Part shown: positions 53,470-62,973 of the stretch, one piece after another
Layout: each line of letters starts with the position of its first letter
How positions within the stretch are numbered: position 1 is the first letter of the stretch
Assembly: GCA_034505795.1 (NCBI GenBank)
Contig: JAPDQM010000002.1
Location: 1 to 64,000, forward strand
Origin: Thermofontimicrobium_A sp034505795
GTDB lineage: Bacteria > Zhuqueibacterota > Zhuqueibacteria > Thermofontimicrobiales > Thermofontimicrobiaceae
Direction of reading: 5' to 3'
Length of the DNA: 64,000 nucleotides
Made by a program: the position numbers and the translations under genes
The notes under the pieces: model-generated
Seen by the model: the letters and a program-made list of their open reading frames with translations, nothing else
Databases searched by the model: none
What the model was told of the DNA's origin: nothing

Positions 53470-54339
53470 TTGTCCACCGATGCTATGTCTACTCTTTCTC
53501 AGACCACATCTTACGTAGATCTCCACATCCATTCCAATCAGTCGGATGGCTGTTTCACCGCGCGCGAAATCATCGACATCGCCGTTCGTCGACGGCTAAA
53601 AGCGATCGCCATCACTGATCATGACCATATTCAGGGATTGGGGGAAGCAATGAAATATGCACAACAGCAAGGTATGGAATTCATTACCGGAGTGGAAATT
53701 TCGGCTCGTGCCCCCTCATTTGATCTGCATCTGCTGGGATATTATTTTGATTATCGGAATCAGCAGTTGAATGAATATCTGCGCCATTTTCAAAACGAGC
53801 GGTTGAACCGCGCCCGAAAAATCATTGAACTCTTAAAAAAGCATGGCATCAAACTATCCTTTGATCTGATTCAGAAAAAAGCCGGGGGTGCCATTGGTCG
53901 GCCTCACATCGCCGACGCGATGCTGGAGGAGGGATATATCCATTCCTATCAAGAAGCCTTTGACAAATATATCGGCGATGGTTGTCCCTGCTGTGTTCCC
54001 AAATATAAAATTTCTCCAGGTGAAGCCGCAGCATTAATTAACCAGGCTGGCGGTGTTTGCGTAATCGCCCACCCGGGGACCGATATATCCGACAGCGGTC
54101 TGCTGGATTTGATCAAAGTTGGCATCGAAGGGGTAGAAACCATTCACCCGCGACACACCCCGGCCCAGGTAAATCATTATCGCGAAATAGTTCAGAAATA
54201 TGGCCTCCTGGAAACCGGCGGCTCAGATTGCCATGGCGATCGAAAAACGCAGGTGTTGATTGGTCATTTCAAGGTTCCGTATTCTATGGTAGAAAAAATG
54301 AAAGAACGAATTTTTGGGAAACATCAGGTAAGCTTTTAG
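53470..54339 (+). CDS. PHP domain phosphoesterase (RNase AM / nucleoside bisphosphatase-like)
   Basis: 289 residues from TTG 53470 (AGGA ten bases upstream; ATG 53485 is the alternative). The four PHP motifs are visible: DLHIHSNQSDG, ITDHDHIQG, IAHPGTD and GGSDCHGDRK, giving the metal-binding His/Asp set. The insertion GRPHIADAMLEEGYI is typical of the YciV/TrpH group, which removes phosphates from 3',5'-nucleotides. Ends 63 bases before the convergent ychF. Confidence 0.9.
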   Translation: MSTDAMSTLSQTTSYVDLHIHSNQSDGCFTAREIIDIAVRRRLKAIAITDHDHIQGLGEAMKYAQQQGMEFITGVEISARAPSFDLHLLGYYFDYRNQQLNEYLRHFQNERLNRARKIIELLKKHGIKLSFDLIQKKAGGAIGRPHIADAMLEEGYIHSYQEAFDKYIGDGCPCCVPKYKISPGEAAALINQAGGVCVIAHPGTDISDSGLLDLIKVGIEGVETIHPRHTPAQVNHYREIVQKYGLLETGGSDCHGDRKTQVLIGHFKVPYSMVEKMKERIFGKHQVSF

Positions 54340-54402
54340 CAAGCCCCGCTTGCGAGCAGTTGTCCCGCCCTGTGTTTTTTCAAACACTGCAATCAAACCG
54401 CC

Positions 54403-55494
54403 CTAAACATTGAACCGAAATAGAATCAAATCACCATCCTCGACGACATAATCTTTGCCATGAATGGCCACCAGGCCATGTTCCTTAAGTTTCGCCTCCG
54501 ACCCGTGCTCGATGAGATCGGCATATTTGATTACTTCAGCTTTGATAAATCCTTTCTCAAAATCGGAGTGAATTTTGCCGGCTGCTTGTTGCACCAGCGT
54601 GCCCCGCGGGATGGTCCAGGCATGCGCTTCATTTTTATTGGCCGTGAAAAAGGTGATGAGATTCAGCACCTGATAGCCCGCCCGGACGATCTGATTCAAG
54701 CTCAATTCATCTAACCCCCATTCTTGCAGAAATGCTTGCTGGCTATCGGCATCGAGTTGGGAAATTTCCTCCTGGATTTTGCCGTAAACAACCACACAGG
54801 GTTCATTCATTTGCCGGGCGTACTCCTGTAATCGGATGGCCCAACGATTGTCCTTCATGTTTTCTTCGCCAACATTGGCAATGAAGATTGCGGGCTTCAG
54901 GGTAAGCAGATTCAGCTCTGCGATCATTTCGCGGGCTTCCGATGGCAGAGGTACCTGTTTCAGCGGAATCCCCTGCGAGAGCTTTTCTTGTATTTCCATG
55001 AAGAACTGCCGCTGCTCTTTCAGTTTCGAATCGCCAGATTTGACAGCCGCATTCAATCGGGCCAGCTTGCGTTCCACTATTTCCAGATCCTTCAGAATTA
55101 GCTCGGTCATTACCACCTCAACATCGGCAATTGGATCGAGCTGGGGACTGACATGAGCAACGTTTGCATCCTCGAAACAGCGCACGACATGAGCGATGGC
55201 ATCCACCCGCTGGATGTGGTTTAAAAATTGATTGCCGAGTCCCTCTCCTTTGCTGGCTCCCTGCACCAGGCCAGCAATATCGACAAATTCCAGCGTAGTC
55301 GGCGTAATTTTAGCCGAGCCGATGATCCTGGCAATCGCCTCCAGCCGCTGGTCTTTCAAAGGGACAATGCCGATATTGGGTTCGATGGTGCAGAAGGGAT
55401 AGTTCGAAGCAGGTACCTGGAGCGCAGTGAGCGCATTGAAAATGGTTGACTTTCCCACATTGGGAAGGCCGACGAGACCGCATGTGAAGCCCAT
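54403..55494 (-). CDS. ychF: Ribosome-binding ATPase YchF
   Basis: 363 residues, full length. P-loop GLPNVGKSTIF (about 8-18), switch block DIAGLVQGASKGEGLGNQFL, and the altered G4 motif NVGEEN (Asn-x-x-Glu in place of NKxD), which gives ATP rather than GTP preference. C-terminal TGS-like domain. Behind its own promoter (55590-55618). Confidence 0.97.
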   Translation of the reverse strand: MGFTCGLVGLPNVGKSTIFNALTALQVPASNYPFCTIEPNIGIVPLKDQRLEAIARIIGSAKITPTTLEFVDIAGLVQGASKGEGLGNQFLNHIQRVDAIAHVVRCFEDANVAHVSPQLDPIADVEVVMTELILKDLEIVERKLARLNAAVKSGDSKLKEQRQFFMEIQEKLSQGIPLKQVPLPSEAREMIAELNLLTLKPAIFIANVGEENMKDNRWAIRLQEYARQMNEPCVVVYGKIQEEISQLDADSQQAFLQEWGLDELSLNQIVRAGYQVLNLITFFTANKNEAHAWTIPRGTLVQQAAGKIHSDFEKGFIKAEVIKYADLIEHGSEAKLKEHGLVAIHGKDYVVEDGDLILFRFNV

Positions 55495-55589
55495 GTCTGT
55501 TCCTCTGTTGCTTGGCAGAGCAATTTATCATACCTGACGTAAGACCAGTGGGTCTGAATTATCCTCGATTCTTATGATTCGCCTGATCT

Positions 55590-55618
55590 AAAATAAGATA
55601 ATCCGATGGAAAAGTCAA
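55590..55618 (-). promoter_or_regulatory. Promoter of ychF
   Basis: On the minus strand, TTGACT (55613-55618) and TATTTT (55590-55595) are spaced by 17 bases. The leader is about 90 bases. Confidence 0.7.
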
Positions 55619-55997
55619 GGGATTTTTATCGACTGCATCTCCAGCGCCATCGCAATGGCAACCGGACTCGAAATCATGAATATGAATCTGCCAAGCGGCC
55701 AAATCTCCGAAAGAATGCAATGTCCACCAAAACACAAGGTCCCAACTCATTAAATCATGAATTGCTTGCTGCGCATTTTCCCTACCGGTCGATCAATTTG
55801 TGATTATCAATTTCTCAACACCCAATATTGTCTGTTTAGATTGTTGTTTTGGGTTTTCGGGAGGCTGAATTTATTTGCAGATGCCTCGATCATAATTATT
55901 ATTTCTTGTCACTGCACAAACTATTTGCAATTTTGAATTAATTTTATTAATTTAATTAGACTAAAAATCACGACAAATAAATCAGACAACGGCAGCC
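55619..55997. other. 379-base divergent gap between ychF and the HELHH gene
   Basis: The right part (about 55890-55985) is strongly AT-rich and may carry a plus-strand promoter (weak TTGCAA/TAATTT pair, 17 apart). No gene was found in the gap. Confidence 0.4.
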
Positions 55998-56762
55998 ATG
56001 AAAATCTATTTTTTTTCTGATACTGGCTGGGAACAGCGGTTGCAAACCAATGCGAACCGGCTGGTGGAAGTGTTCCAACAACTTGCCGCAGGTACCCCGA
56101 CTTCGGATTTAGTTGTCGCGATCTACTTGCTTCACCATAGTACCTGGAACGGTGGCGTTGCTTTTGCCCGAGATTGGCTGACACCCACAAAATTTATCAG
56201 CCAGCGGGGACGCTGGAAATTTACCCGCAGTTTTGAACTGCCGTCTGATTTAGCACCTCGGTTCAAGCTAATTCGCCTGCAATTCGGCTTAAAAAACAGT
56301 AAATACCCTTTATGCCACAATGACATGTATGGCTGGCGCTTGTGCTACGCTTCGTTTCTCGACCACATTGCATTTCTGTTTGCGCACGAACTGCATCATT
56401 TTCGGCGCTATCATCTCGGCTGGCATCCGCGCGAAGGGGAACATTCTGCCAATCACTGGGCTCATCAGTATGTGCGGCAGCTTGGTTTTCAGGTCACCGC
56501 TGAAAAACTGCCAGCAGCCAGGCGAAAGAAACGACTCCTGTACTCGCTGGCGACCCAAATGCTGCCCGATCCATTCGCCAATTTTCGGCAACTGCAGGTG
56601 GGCGATGCGTTATTCATCCAATATGATCCTCGCGGGCGTTATCAAGGCGAACGGGTCGCTATCAAACGTCCGATCCGCCGTAACGCGCGACGGGCTGTGG
56701 TCGAAACCAGTGACGGCAAACAATGGCGCTGGCCACTGGATTGGCTGCGACTGATCGATTGA
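55998..56762 (+). CDS. Putative HELHH metalloprotein with C-terminal SH3-like domain
   Basis: 254 residues, not recognised; no signal peptide, so probably cytoplasmic. A zinc-protease-type motif FAHELHHFRRYHLGWHPREG (about 129-148) is followed by EHSANHWAHQYVRQLGF, whose Glu may be the third ligand. The C-terminus (about 198-250: LQVGDALFIQYD...GERVAIKRP...DGKQWRWPLDWL) looks like a small beta-barrel of SH3/Tudor type. Related in layout to SprT-type proteases but without clear similarity. It precedes an AAA-type ATPase by 91 bases. Confidence 0.55.
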   Translation: MKIYFFSDTGWEQRLQTNANRLVEVFQQLAAGTPTSDLVVAIYLLHHSTWNGGVAFARDWLTPTKFISQRGRWKFTRSFELPSDLAPRFKLIRLQFGLKNSKYPLCHNDMYGWRLCYASFLDHIAFLFAHELHHFRRYHLGWHPREGEHSANHWAHQYVRQLGFQVTAEKLPAARRKKRLLYSLATQMLPDPFANFRQLQVGDALFIQYDPRGRYQGERVAIKRPIRRNARRAVVETSDGKQWRWPLDWLRLID

Positions 56763-56853
56763 AATTAAATCCATGATCTGTTCATAACACCTGGCACTGA
56801 TTTTGGTTGTGAGCCGGACAGCCAAAATCTAACCCAATATGACGGAGAATAAA

Positions 56854-58128
56854 ATGAAAGCGAACTCGATTGAAGATGCGCTAAATCTATTCGATCCTCA
56901 TCACCCCTTGTTTGAAGAAGATGATCTGAAAGCGTATTATGTCTCGCGTGCCGATAGCCCCATCGAAGAGATGAAGACAGTTCTCAGGACGGCTACCGAT
57001 TTCCCGAAGCTCTTATTCTCCGGGCCGCCGGGCTGCGGCAAAAGCACCGAACTGGGACAATTAAAGGAAGCATTGAAAAAAGAATTCCATGTCATCCTTT
57101 TTTCCATTCGGGAAGTGAGCAATTTACGGGAGGTCAGTCTGGATGGAATGATGTATTATATCCTGAGCAAAATTGCCGATAAGGCCAAAGATGAAAAGCT
57201 GCCCATTTACCAGGAGAAGATCGAGCGCTACCTGCGCCGCGGGCTCGGCTGGGAGACTGCCATCGAAAGCTCTGCCACGCGCAAGGGCTTGAAGGAGCTT
57301 GAGGCCGATTTTAAAGCGCTTTCGGCGGTCAAGGATGGCGGGGAAATCGATTATGTCGAAAAATACGTCTTCAAAAGCGTGTCCAAGCCGGGATTGGACT
57401 CTATTCTGGACATGATCAATGCCACAGTTTGGGACCTGGAGGAAAAGACGAAAAAGGACGTTTTGGTACTGGTCACTGATATGGATAAGGTCAATCCGGA
57501 TAATGTTCTCGATTTATTTACCAAATCGATCTTATATCTCACCAAGCTCAATTGTTTTGCCGTTTATACTTTTCCCATCGAATTAAAATACCGCAACGAT
57601 TTCATTGATCTATATCGCCAATTTACTGGCATCTATTTCCTGCCCAACTTCATGCTTTATGATCGTCACGGCGTGCCCAATTCCAATAGTCAGAAACAGC
57701 TCCGCGAGATCATCGAACGACGCATCAGTCCCAAACTGATTTATGATGATGCCGTCGATATGATTGTCGAGCTAAGTGGAGGCGTGGTTTTCGAACTGAT
57801 CCATCTGGTGCGGCAGTGTTGCATCGTTTCATTGATGGAAAAAATAAAATTCATCGATGACGAGGTGGTCAAAATTGCCGAGGAGCGCGTTCGGAAAATG
57901 TATCGCATGGTGTATGGCCACGACGATCGAAAGCTCTTATTTGAGATTCATCGGGATAAGAAGTTTATCAAATCCGACGGATTCTGGAAACTGTTTCGGC
58001 AGTTTAGTTTTAGCGAATATGGCCTGGGCGAAGATGTCTGGTACGATGTGAATCCCATTCTACGGCCGTTCATCCAAAATTTTGTGATCGAACCATCCAA
58101 CATTTCACAAGGAGGACACAGTGACTAA
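56854..58128 (+). CDS. P-loop AAA-type ATPase of unknown function
   Basis: 424 residues from ATG 56854 (GGAG six bases upstream; ATG 56839 has none). Walker A FSGPPGCGKSTELGQL (about 55-70) and probable Walker B VLVLVTDMDKV (about 207-217). The middle region is charged and helical, and the C-terminal part (about 290-390) looks like a winged-helix or lid domain. The layout is reminiscent of STAND/ORC-type NTPases that act as switches or in DNA-related processes, but no family could be named. Overlaps the cupin gene by 8 bases. Confidence 0.7.
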   Translation: MKANSIEDALNLFDPHHPLFEEDDLKAYYVSRADSPIEEMKTVLRTATDFPKLLFSGPPGCGKSTELGQLKEALKKEFHVILFSIREVSNLREVSLDGMMYYILSKIADKAKDEKLPIYQEKIERYLRRGLGWETAIESSATRKGLKELEADFKALSAVKDGGEIDYVEKYVFKSVSKPGLDSILDMINATVWDLEEKTKKDVLVLVTDMDKVNPDNVLDLFTKSILYLTKLNCFAVYTFPIELKYRNDFIDLYRQFTGIYFLPNFMLYDRHGVPNSNSQKQLREIIERRISPKLIYDDAVDMIVELSGGVVFELIHLVRQCCIVSLMEKIKFIDDEVVKIAEERVRKMYRMVYGHDDRKLLFEIHRDKKFIKSDGFWKLFRQFSFSEYGLGEDVWYDVNPILRPFIQNFVIEPSNISQGGHSD

Positions 58129-58441
58129 AATTTCTCTCGACAGCATGGCCGCATTGATCCACGATTTTTTTTCACCGCTGGATATTTTTCATGTGGATGA
58201 TATGCTGGTGCGGCTGGTGAAAATTAAGGGCAAGTATCACTGGCATAAGCACAGCGACCAAGATGAGCTATTCCTGGTGCTAAAAGGCCGACTGAAACTC
58301 AATTTCAAGGATAATCAGCTTCTGCTGGAGCCTGGCGAGGGGTTTGTCGTGAAACGCGGTACGATGCATCAATCTGAGGCCGATGAGGAAACGCTGGTCT
58401 TACTGGTGGAAAATGCCAATATTGTAACCAAAGGAGATTAG
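58121..58441 (+). CDS. Small cupin-domain protein
   Basis: 106 residues starting at GTG 58121, with GGAGG eight bases before it inside the ATPase gene. One cupin barrel: motif 1 KYHWHKHSDQDELFLVLKGR (about 32-51) with His-x-Lys-His and Glu, motif 2 LEPGEGFVVKRGTMHQSEA with His. These could bind one metal ion. Such small cupins serve as enzymes or ligand sensors. Overlap and SD show tight coupling with the ATPase, suggesting a joint task. Confidence 0.88.
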   Translation: MTKISLDSMAALIHDFFSPLDIFHVDDMLVRLVKIKGKYHWHKHSDQDELFLVLKGRLKLNFKDNQLLLEPGEGFVVKRGTMHQSEADEETLVLLVENANIVTKGD

Positions 58442-58695
58442 CATCATCGTTGGGAATGGCGCTTAGCTGTTACTCGATCAGTTGACCTTGGTGATGCTGG
58501 CAAGGTCGCAAATGTTACGCCATACCTGCTGCAATGAAATCGGTTACTGCTGCTTGCTGTGGATATTGTAGCAGGCTGGTGTTTTCTTCTTCCCGCAAAA
58601 ATTAACAAGTGAAGCTATATTCAAAGGAGGACAGCCCCTCCTCGAGCGAAATAAACCAAAGCCCCAGAATAGATTTTGAATGAAGCGTTAGATTC

Positions 58696-58721
58696 ATGGT
58701 TTATGTCTAAACCGTTTTTTT
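58696..58721 (+). terminator. Probable terminator in the gap after the cupin gene
   Basis: A short stem (GGTTTA/TAAACC plus an A-T and a G-T pair) with a TGTC loop is followed by seven T. It lies 255 bases after the cupin stop, within a 397-base gap (58442-58838) that also contains a small GGAGG-type hairpin near 58627. No gene was found in the gap. Confidence 0.5.
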
Positions 58722-58838
58722 CTTCATTAATAACAGATTTTGAGACCACTCACCAGTGACTGATCATGTTGAGCTACTTATTCTATCGACGTACGGAATC
58801 CGGTGAACGCTATGCTGTTAACCAACTGAAGGAATTTT

Positions 58839-60029
58839 ATGAAAAATGAAGATGCGATGTTTTTTGCCACTCAGGCCATCCATGGCGGCCTGGATGAAAC
58901 AAATAATATGTTTGGCGAAGTGTCAGTGCCGATTTTTCAAACGTCTACTTTTTCTTTTGCCAATGCCGACGATGGCGCCGATCGATTTTCTGGTAAGAAA
59001 AAAGGCTATATCTACACGCGCATGGGTAATCCTACCATCAGAGCGCTGGAGGATTGCGTGGCCGCTCTGGAAGGAGGTTACGCCGGTTTAGCCACTGCCT
59101 CTGGCATGGCCGCGATTACAACCATGTATATGACCTTTCTCGGCAAAGATGCGCATGTGATTACCTCTGACGCGATTTATGGTCCATCACGAGTGGTGCT
59201 GGAACGAGACTTTGCTCGGTTTGGAGTCGAAAGCAGTTTTGTAAACACCTCGAAAATTTTCAATATTGAACATGCGATCAAATCCAACACCAGATTGCTC
59301 TTTGTAGAAACGCCGACCAATCCCACCCTCCAGATTACCGACATCCGTGCCTGTGCCGAATTGGCGCGCAAGCATCATCTGATCTTTGCTGTCGATAATA
59401 CATTTTGCAGTCCCTATTTGCAGCGACCGCTGGAATTTGGGGCTGACATTGTCGTTCACAGCTTGACCAAGTTCATCAACGGCCATTCTGATATTGTTGG
59501 CGGCATCATCATTACCAAAGATGAGCAGCTCTTTAAGCAAATACAAAAAGTATTATATTACATGGGTGGGACCATGGACCCACATCAGGCCTGGCTGGCG
59601 CTGAGGGGCGTGCGGACGCTGGCCCTGCGGGTGGAAAAAAGCCAGGAAAATGCGATAAAAATAGCTCGCTTTCTGGAAAGCCATCCCAAAGTCGAGTGGG
59701 TCAGCTATCCCGGATTAGTCCATCATCCTCAGCATGAACTGGCCCGGCAGCAAATGGCTGGTTTCGGCACCATGATATCCTTTGGAGTGAAAGGCGGTTT
59801 GGCTGGCGGTAAAATTTTGATGGATAGCGTTCGCCTGATCACCCTGGCTGTTTCACTCGGCGGCATCGAATCACTCATTCAACATCCCGCATCGATGACC
59901 CACGCCGCAATGTCAGCCGAGGAACGGCACCTAGCCCATATCACCGACGAGTTGGTCCGCTTGTCGGTAGGCTGTGAAGACTATCGCGATTTGATCAAAG
60001 ATCTGGATCAAGCGCTTAATAAAATATAG
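58839..60029 (+). CDS. Cys/Met metabolism PLP-dependent enzyme (methionine gamma-lyase / cystathionine gamma-synthase type)
   Basis: 396 residues. The PLP lysine lies in SLTKFINGHSDIVGG (about 204). TRMGNPTIRALEDCVAALEGG and SGMAAITT near the N-terminus match the family. In the position where methionine gamma-lyases have Cys (YGCT) this protein has YGPS, and the helix around it favours cystathionine gamma-synthase, gamma-lyase or O-acetylhomoserine sulphhydrylase. The exact reaction cannot be fixed. SD AAGGAA upstream. Alone, without other sulphur genes. Confidence 0.88.
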   Translation: MKNEDAMFFATQAIHGGLDETNNMFGEVSVPIFQTSTFSFANADDGADRFSGKKKGYIYTRMGNPTIRALEDCVAALEGGYAGLATASGMAAITTMYMTFLGKDAHVITSDAIYGPSRVVLERDFARFGVESSFVNTSKIFNIEHAIKSNTRLLFVETPTNPTLQITDIRACAELARKHHLIFAVDNTFCSPYLQRPLEFGADIVVHSLTKFINGHSDIVGGIIITKDEQLFKQIQKVLYYMGGTMDPHQAWLALRGVRTLALRVEKSQENAIKIARFLESHPKVEWVSYPGLVHHPQHELARQQMAGFGTMISFGVKGGLAGGKILMDSVRLITLAVSLGGIESLIQHPASMTHAAMSAEERHLAHITDELVRLSVGCEDYRDLIKDLDQALNKI

Positions 60030-60034
60030 CAATT

Positions 60035-60069
60035 GGCTGGCAAGCGAGCGCATTATCGCTGCGCCAGCC
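60035..60069. terminator. Hairpin between convergent genes (possible bidirectional terminator)
   Basis: An imperfect stem of 7 plus 5 bp (GGCTGGC and AGCGA arms) fills the gap between the stop of the PLP enzyme gene and the stop of the Nudix gene. On the minus strand it is followed by an AU-rich run. Location and symmetry suggest termination in both directions. Confidence 0.5.
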
Positions 60070-60070
60070 G

Positions 60071-60601
60071 TTATCCCAGTTGCTCTTCAGTGGTTAGCCG
60101 AGCCAGCACGCGGCGGTGGGCTGAAAAGGCAATGCTCTTTGGCAGAGCGTTCAGCGGGAAGTAGCGAACCTCGGAGGCATCATCTCCTGGCCGTAACTGA
60201 CCATTGACAATTTCAGCCCGGTACACAATGAGCACTACGTGGACCCGAGGGTCATCGAAACCGGGAAGCACATCGTACAGGCTGGTAATTTTGATTTCCA
60301 GATTTGTCTCTTCCTTGGCCTCTCGAACAGCCGTCTCCTCAGTGGTTTCATTATATTCCATAAATCCTGCCGGCAAGCTCCAGGCCCCCTGATGCGGTGG
60401 ATATTTCCGTTTCACCAGAACCACCTGGCGATCTTTTAGCAATATCACCGCTACAGCAGGCGTCGGATTCATATAAAAAATAAATTGGCAATTGCTGCAA
60501 GCCAGTCGATCGGTTGCTTCAGCCTGGATGAATTTAACATTCAGCTCATGACCGCAAACCGGACAAAAACGATAATTTCGAGGATTGGTGTCATTCTTCA
60601 C
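60071..60601 (-). CDS. Nudix hydrolase with N-terminal zinc ribbon
   Basis: 176 residues. Zinc ribbon CPVCGHE (about 13-19) and CSNC (about 35-38), then the Nudix box GFMEYNETTEETAVREAKEETNLEI (about 83-107). The architecture recalls NudC-like NADH pyrophosphatases but without the long C-terminal part; the substrate is open. GTG start, 4 bases after the amidase stop. Confidence 0.88.
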   Translation of the reverse strand: MKNDTNPRNYRFCPVCGHELNVKFIQAEATDRLACSNCQFIFYMNPTPAVAVILLKDRQVVLVKRKYPPHQGAWSLPAGFMEYNETTEETAVREAKEETNLEIKITSLYDVLPGFDDPRVHVVLIVYRAEIVNGQLRPGDDASEVRYFPLNALPKSIAFSAHRRVLARLTTEEQLG

Positions 60602-60604
60602 TGG

Positions 60605-62422
60605 TTATCCATTCTCCTTAATAAATTCAATGATCGCATCGACAATCGCCCGCACCACGCGCTCCCGATGAGCCTCAGAAACAATTAAAATCTCCTCCCA
60701 GGGATGCGTAAGAAATCCCGGTTCTAGCAGCACTGAGATCATCTGCGACGGCCGACACATGGCCAGATTGCTGTTGAACAGGCCGAAATTTTTCAACCCG
60801 GTGTATTTCACCATTTTTTTGTGAATCAGTTTCGCCAGCGAATAGCTGTGCGGATGAAAATAGTAAGTGCTAACCCCGCGATTATCAAACGGATCCACAC
60901 CATCAGGCAGAGCATTGAAATGCATACTGATCAACAGATCCGCCTCGATGAATTTCGCCAGCTCGGCTCTTGCTGATAATGTGGCCCCATCCTTTTCGCC
61001 ACGAGTTAGCATGACAAAAGCACCTTTAACTTCCAGCGCTTTTTTCAATTCGTAGCAATAACGATAATTCCAATCTTTTTCCACATTCCCTTTGGGGCCG
61101 ACAGCGCCATCATCTGGATTGTGCCCCGGGTCGAGACAAATGTTTAACCCCTGCAGCGGACGATCCTGTGCATGGGGCAGGCTAGGCGGCTTTTTCAGGT
61201 CCACATAGAGTGTATCCCCGACGTAGTAGACATCGTATCCCCAGAGCTGGTTCTGGTTCAAGATAATTCGTAGTTCCTGACGATTGGCTGCGACCGAGTC
61301 CCAGCGAAGCTGGCGAATTTCCGGCAGATTCAGATCTATGGTATTGGGGGATAACACTCTTTTGATGCCATAAAGAGTAAGCCGCAGGGATCTAGGTTTG
61401 AGCGACTGCTCAACTTTGAAAGGAAGACGCTGCTCCATGAGAATTTTCAATCGAGCTTTGTTCTTCAATTCTTCTGTTAGAATGCCCGCAATTGTACCCT
61501 GGGACGCCGCGGCGCCAGGCGGCAACAATCGGATATTTTCATTCCGAAGCCAATATTGCTCATCCTGTGACCAATAAAAACGAACGTAATTGCCGCGGCG
61601 GCCACTGGTCACTATCCTTGTTCTGGGCGCCAGGCAGAGTTGGCTGCCCAGACGCGTGTTCGCCTGCGGAATAATAACCTCCTGCATCAGTTCTCCAATG
61701 ATAGGTGTGGGCGTTTTATCGATGAACAACCGACCATTGGGGATGGCTTCGACAACATCGCCAAGATTGTTCATTAGACGAAATCGAATCTGGCGGCCAT
61801 CAGCCCAGTCCCAGTGTTTAATTACATAAACACCGGTGTAAATGCCCTGGACATCCTTCATTTGCGCGGAAATCCCTTCACCAAACATGGGCTCTCCCCA
61901 GAAGAACTTTTTTTTGGGCGATAATTCAATCATGGGAACATCTCTAATCAGCCCATCGATGGAAAAACTGGCGCGGCAACCCGGCGTTCCTTTGAACGCG
62001 ATCTTGAATAGATCATCGGCAGAGGCGATCCAATCTTCCCGCGGAAAGATATAGCTGGTATCAATCTCCAGCCGCTCTTTGGGCGACGTCTTCAAATAGT
62101 TGGGAACATAAATCTGGCGGATTAGAATGGCACGCTCCGTTGCGGTAAACGCGCGGCAGACCAAATTAAATCGGCCAACGGTTACTGGGACGTAGGCCAG
62201 AAACGCGCCATTGGGATAAAGCTCGGCGGCTTTGCCATTGATGGTAATTTTGGCATTTGAGGGTTGCACATTGCCAAAAATAAACGTGGAATCGGCAGCA
62301 ACAACGGTGCTACCTTCTTTAGGATAGATGACCTCAATTTTGATTTGGGCAAATGAACTGATGTTAACTGCAATCCAGGTGATGCAGACCGTCAAAAGTT
62401 GAAAGGCGCACCGTTGCATCAT
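60605..62422 (-). CDS. N-acetylmuramoyl-L-alanine amidase (AmiC/Amidase_3)
   Basis: About 605 residues with a signal peptide (about 1-25; start ATG 62422). An N-terminal beta-rich domain (about 30-90) and an SH3-like middle domain precede the zinc amidase (about 430-600). Zinc ligands: His in CLDPGHNPDDG, Glu in GNVEKDWNY and His in SMHFNALPDG; catalytic Glu in LLEPGFLTHP. It cleaves peptide stems from glycan strands in the periplasm for daughter-cell separation or wall turnover. Confidence 0.93.
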   Translation of the reverse strand: MMQRCAFQLLTVCITWIAVNISSFAQIKIEVIYPKEGSTVVAADSTFIFGNVQPSNAKITINGKAAELYPNGAFLAYVPVTVGRFNLVCRAFTATERAILIRQIYVPNYLKTSPKERLEIDTSYIFPREDWIASADDLFKIAFKGTPGCRASFSIDGLIRDVPMIELSPKKKFFWGEPMFGEGISAQMKDVQGIYTGVYVIKHWDWADGRQIRFRLMNNLGDVVEAIPNGRLFIDKTPTPIIGELMQEVIIPQANTRLGSQLCLAPRTRIVTSGRRGNYVRFYWSQDEQYWLRNENIRLLPPGAAASQGTIAGILTEELKNKARLKILMEQRLPFKVEQSLKPRSLRLTLYGIKRVLSPNTIDLNLPEIRQLRWDSVAANRQELRIILNQNQLWGYDVYYVGDTLYVDLKKPPSLPHAQDRPLQGLNICLDPGHNPDDGAVGPKGNVEKDWNYRYCYELKKALEVKGAFVMLTRGEKDGATLSARAELAKFIEADLLISMHFNALPDGVDPFDNRGVSTYYFHPHSYSLAKLIHKKMVKYTGLKNFGLFNSNLAMCRPSQMISVLLEPGFLTHPWEEILIVSEAHRERVVRAIVDAIIEFIKENG

Positions 62423-62425
62423 CAA

Positions 62426-62752
62426 TTAAAAACCCCTCTCAATCCGGAGCACATGCTCATTCACAATCGCCGGCGGACAATGCCGCAAAAAGTATCGCAC
62501 GCCAGCAATGAGGATGATCAGGTCATCTACTTGTCCAACAATCGGCAAGATCCAATCGGGGATCAAATCTATCGGCGAAACTACATAGGCTAGCGTGAGA
62601 ATTAGCATAACCTTCAAATGAAATTGTACCCGTGCATCTCGAAAAAGCCGATAAAGCAATTTGATAAACTTCGGCAGAACTGCCAGAAATCGAATGATAT
62701 CCAGGGGATTCTGGATCCTGCCGTCGAATAAATTTTCTAATTTTATGGACAT
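62426..62752 (-). CDS. DUF1232 (YkvA) family membrane protein
   Basis: 108 residues. The DUF1232 core is present: HLKVMLILTLAYVVSPIDLIPDWILPIVGQVDDLIIL (about 45-81), with the strongly conserved SPIDLIPD. One to two membrane segments; function unknown. Ends immediately before the amidase gene. The gap 62753-62973 upstream shows no gene. Confidence 0.9.
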   Translation of the reverse strand: MSIKLENLFDGRIQNPLDIIRFLAVLPKFIKLLYRLFRDARVQFHLKVMLILTLAYVVSPIDLIPDWILPIVGQVDDLIILIAGVRYFLRHCPPAIVNEHVLRIERGF

Positions 62753-62973
62753 CTATCCACTCGAATCTTCACTTAAAATCTATCAATTAAAGATGGCTCT
62801 TGAGTGCAAACAGCATCGATCCTCTGCCGCTGGTACTGGAACCTTTGAGCTTTCTTTGCTCATTTGACTTGCCATCCGTTCAGATGCGATCAATGCGAGC
62901 ATAACCAGCTTCGATGATCGCCTGTAGGTGAGTAGCAGCAAACCGATCGCGCGCTGGAAAAACGCGTAGCAGT

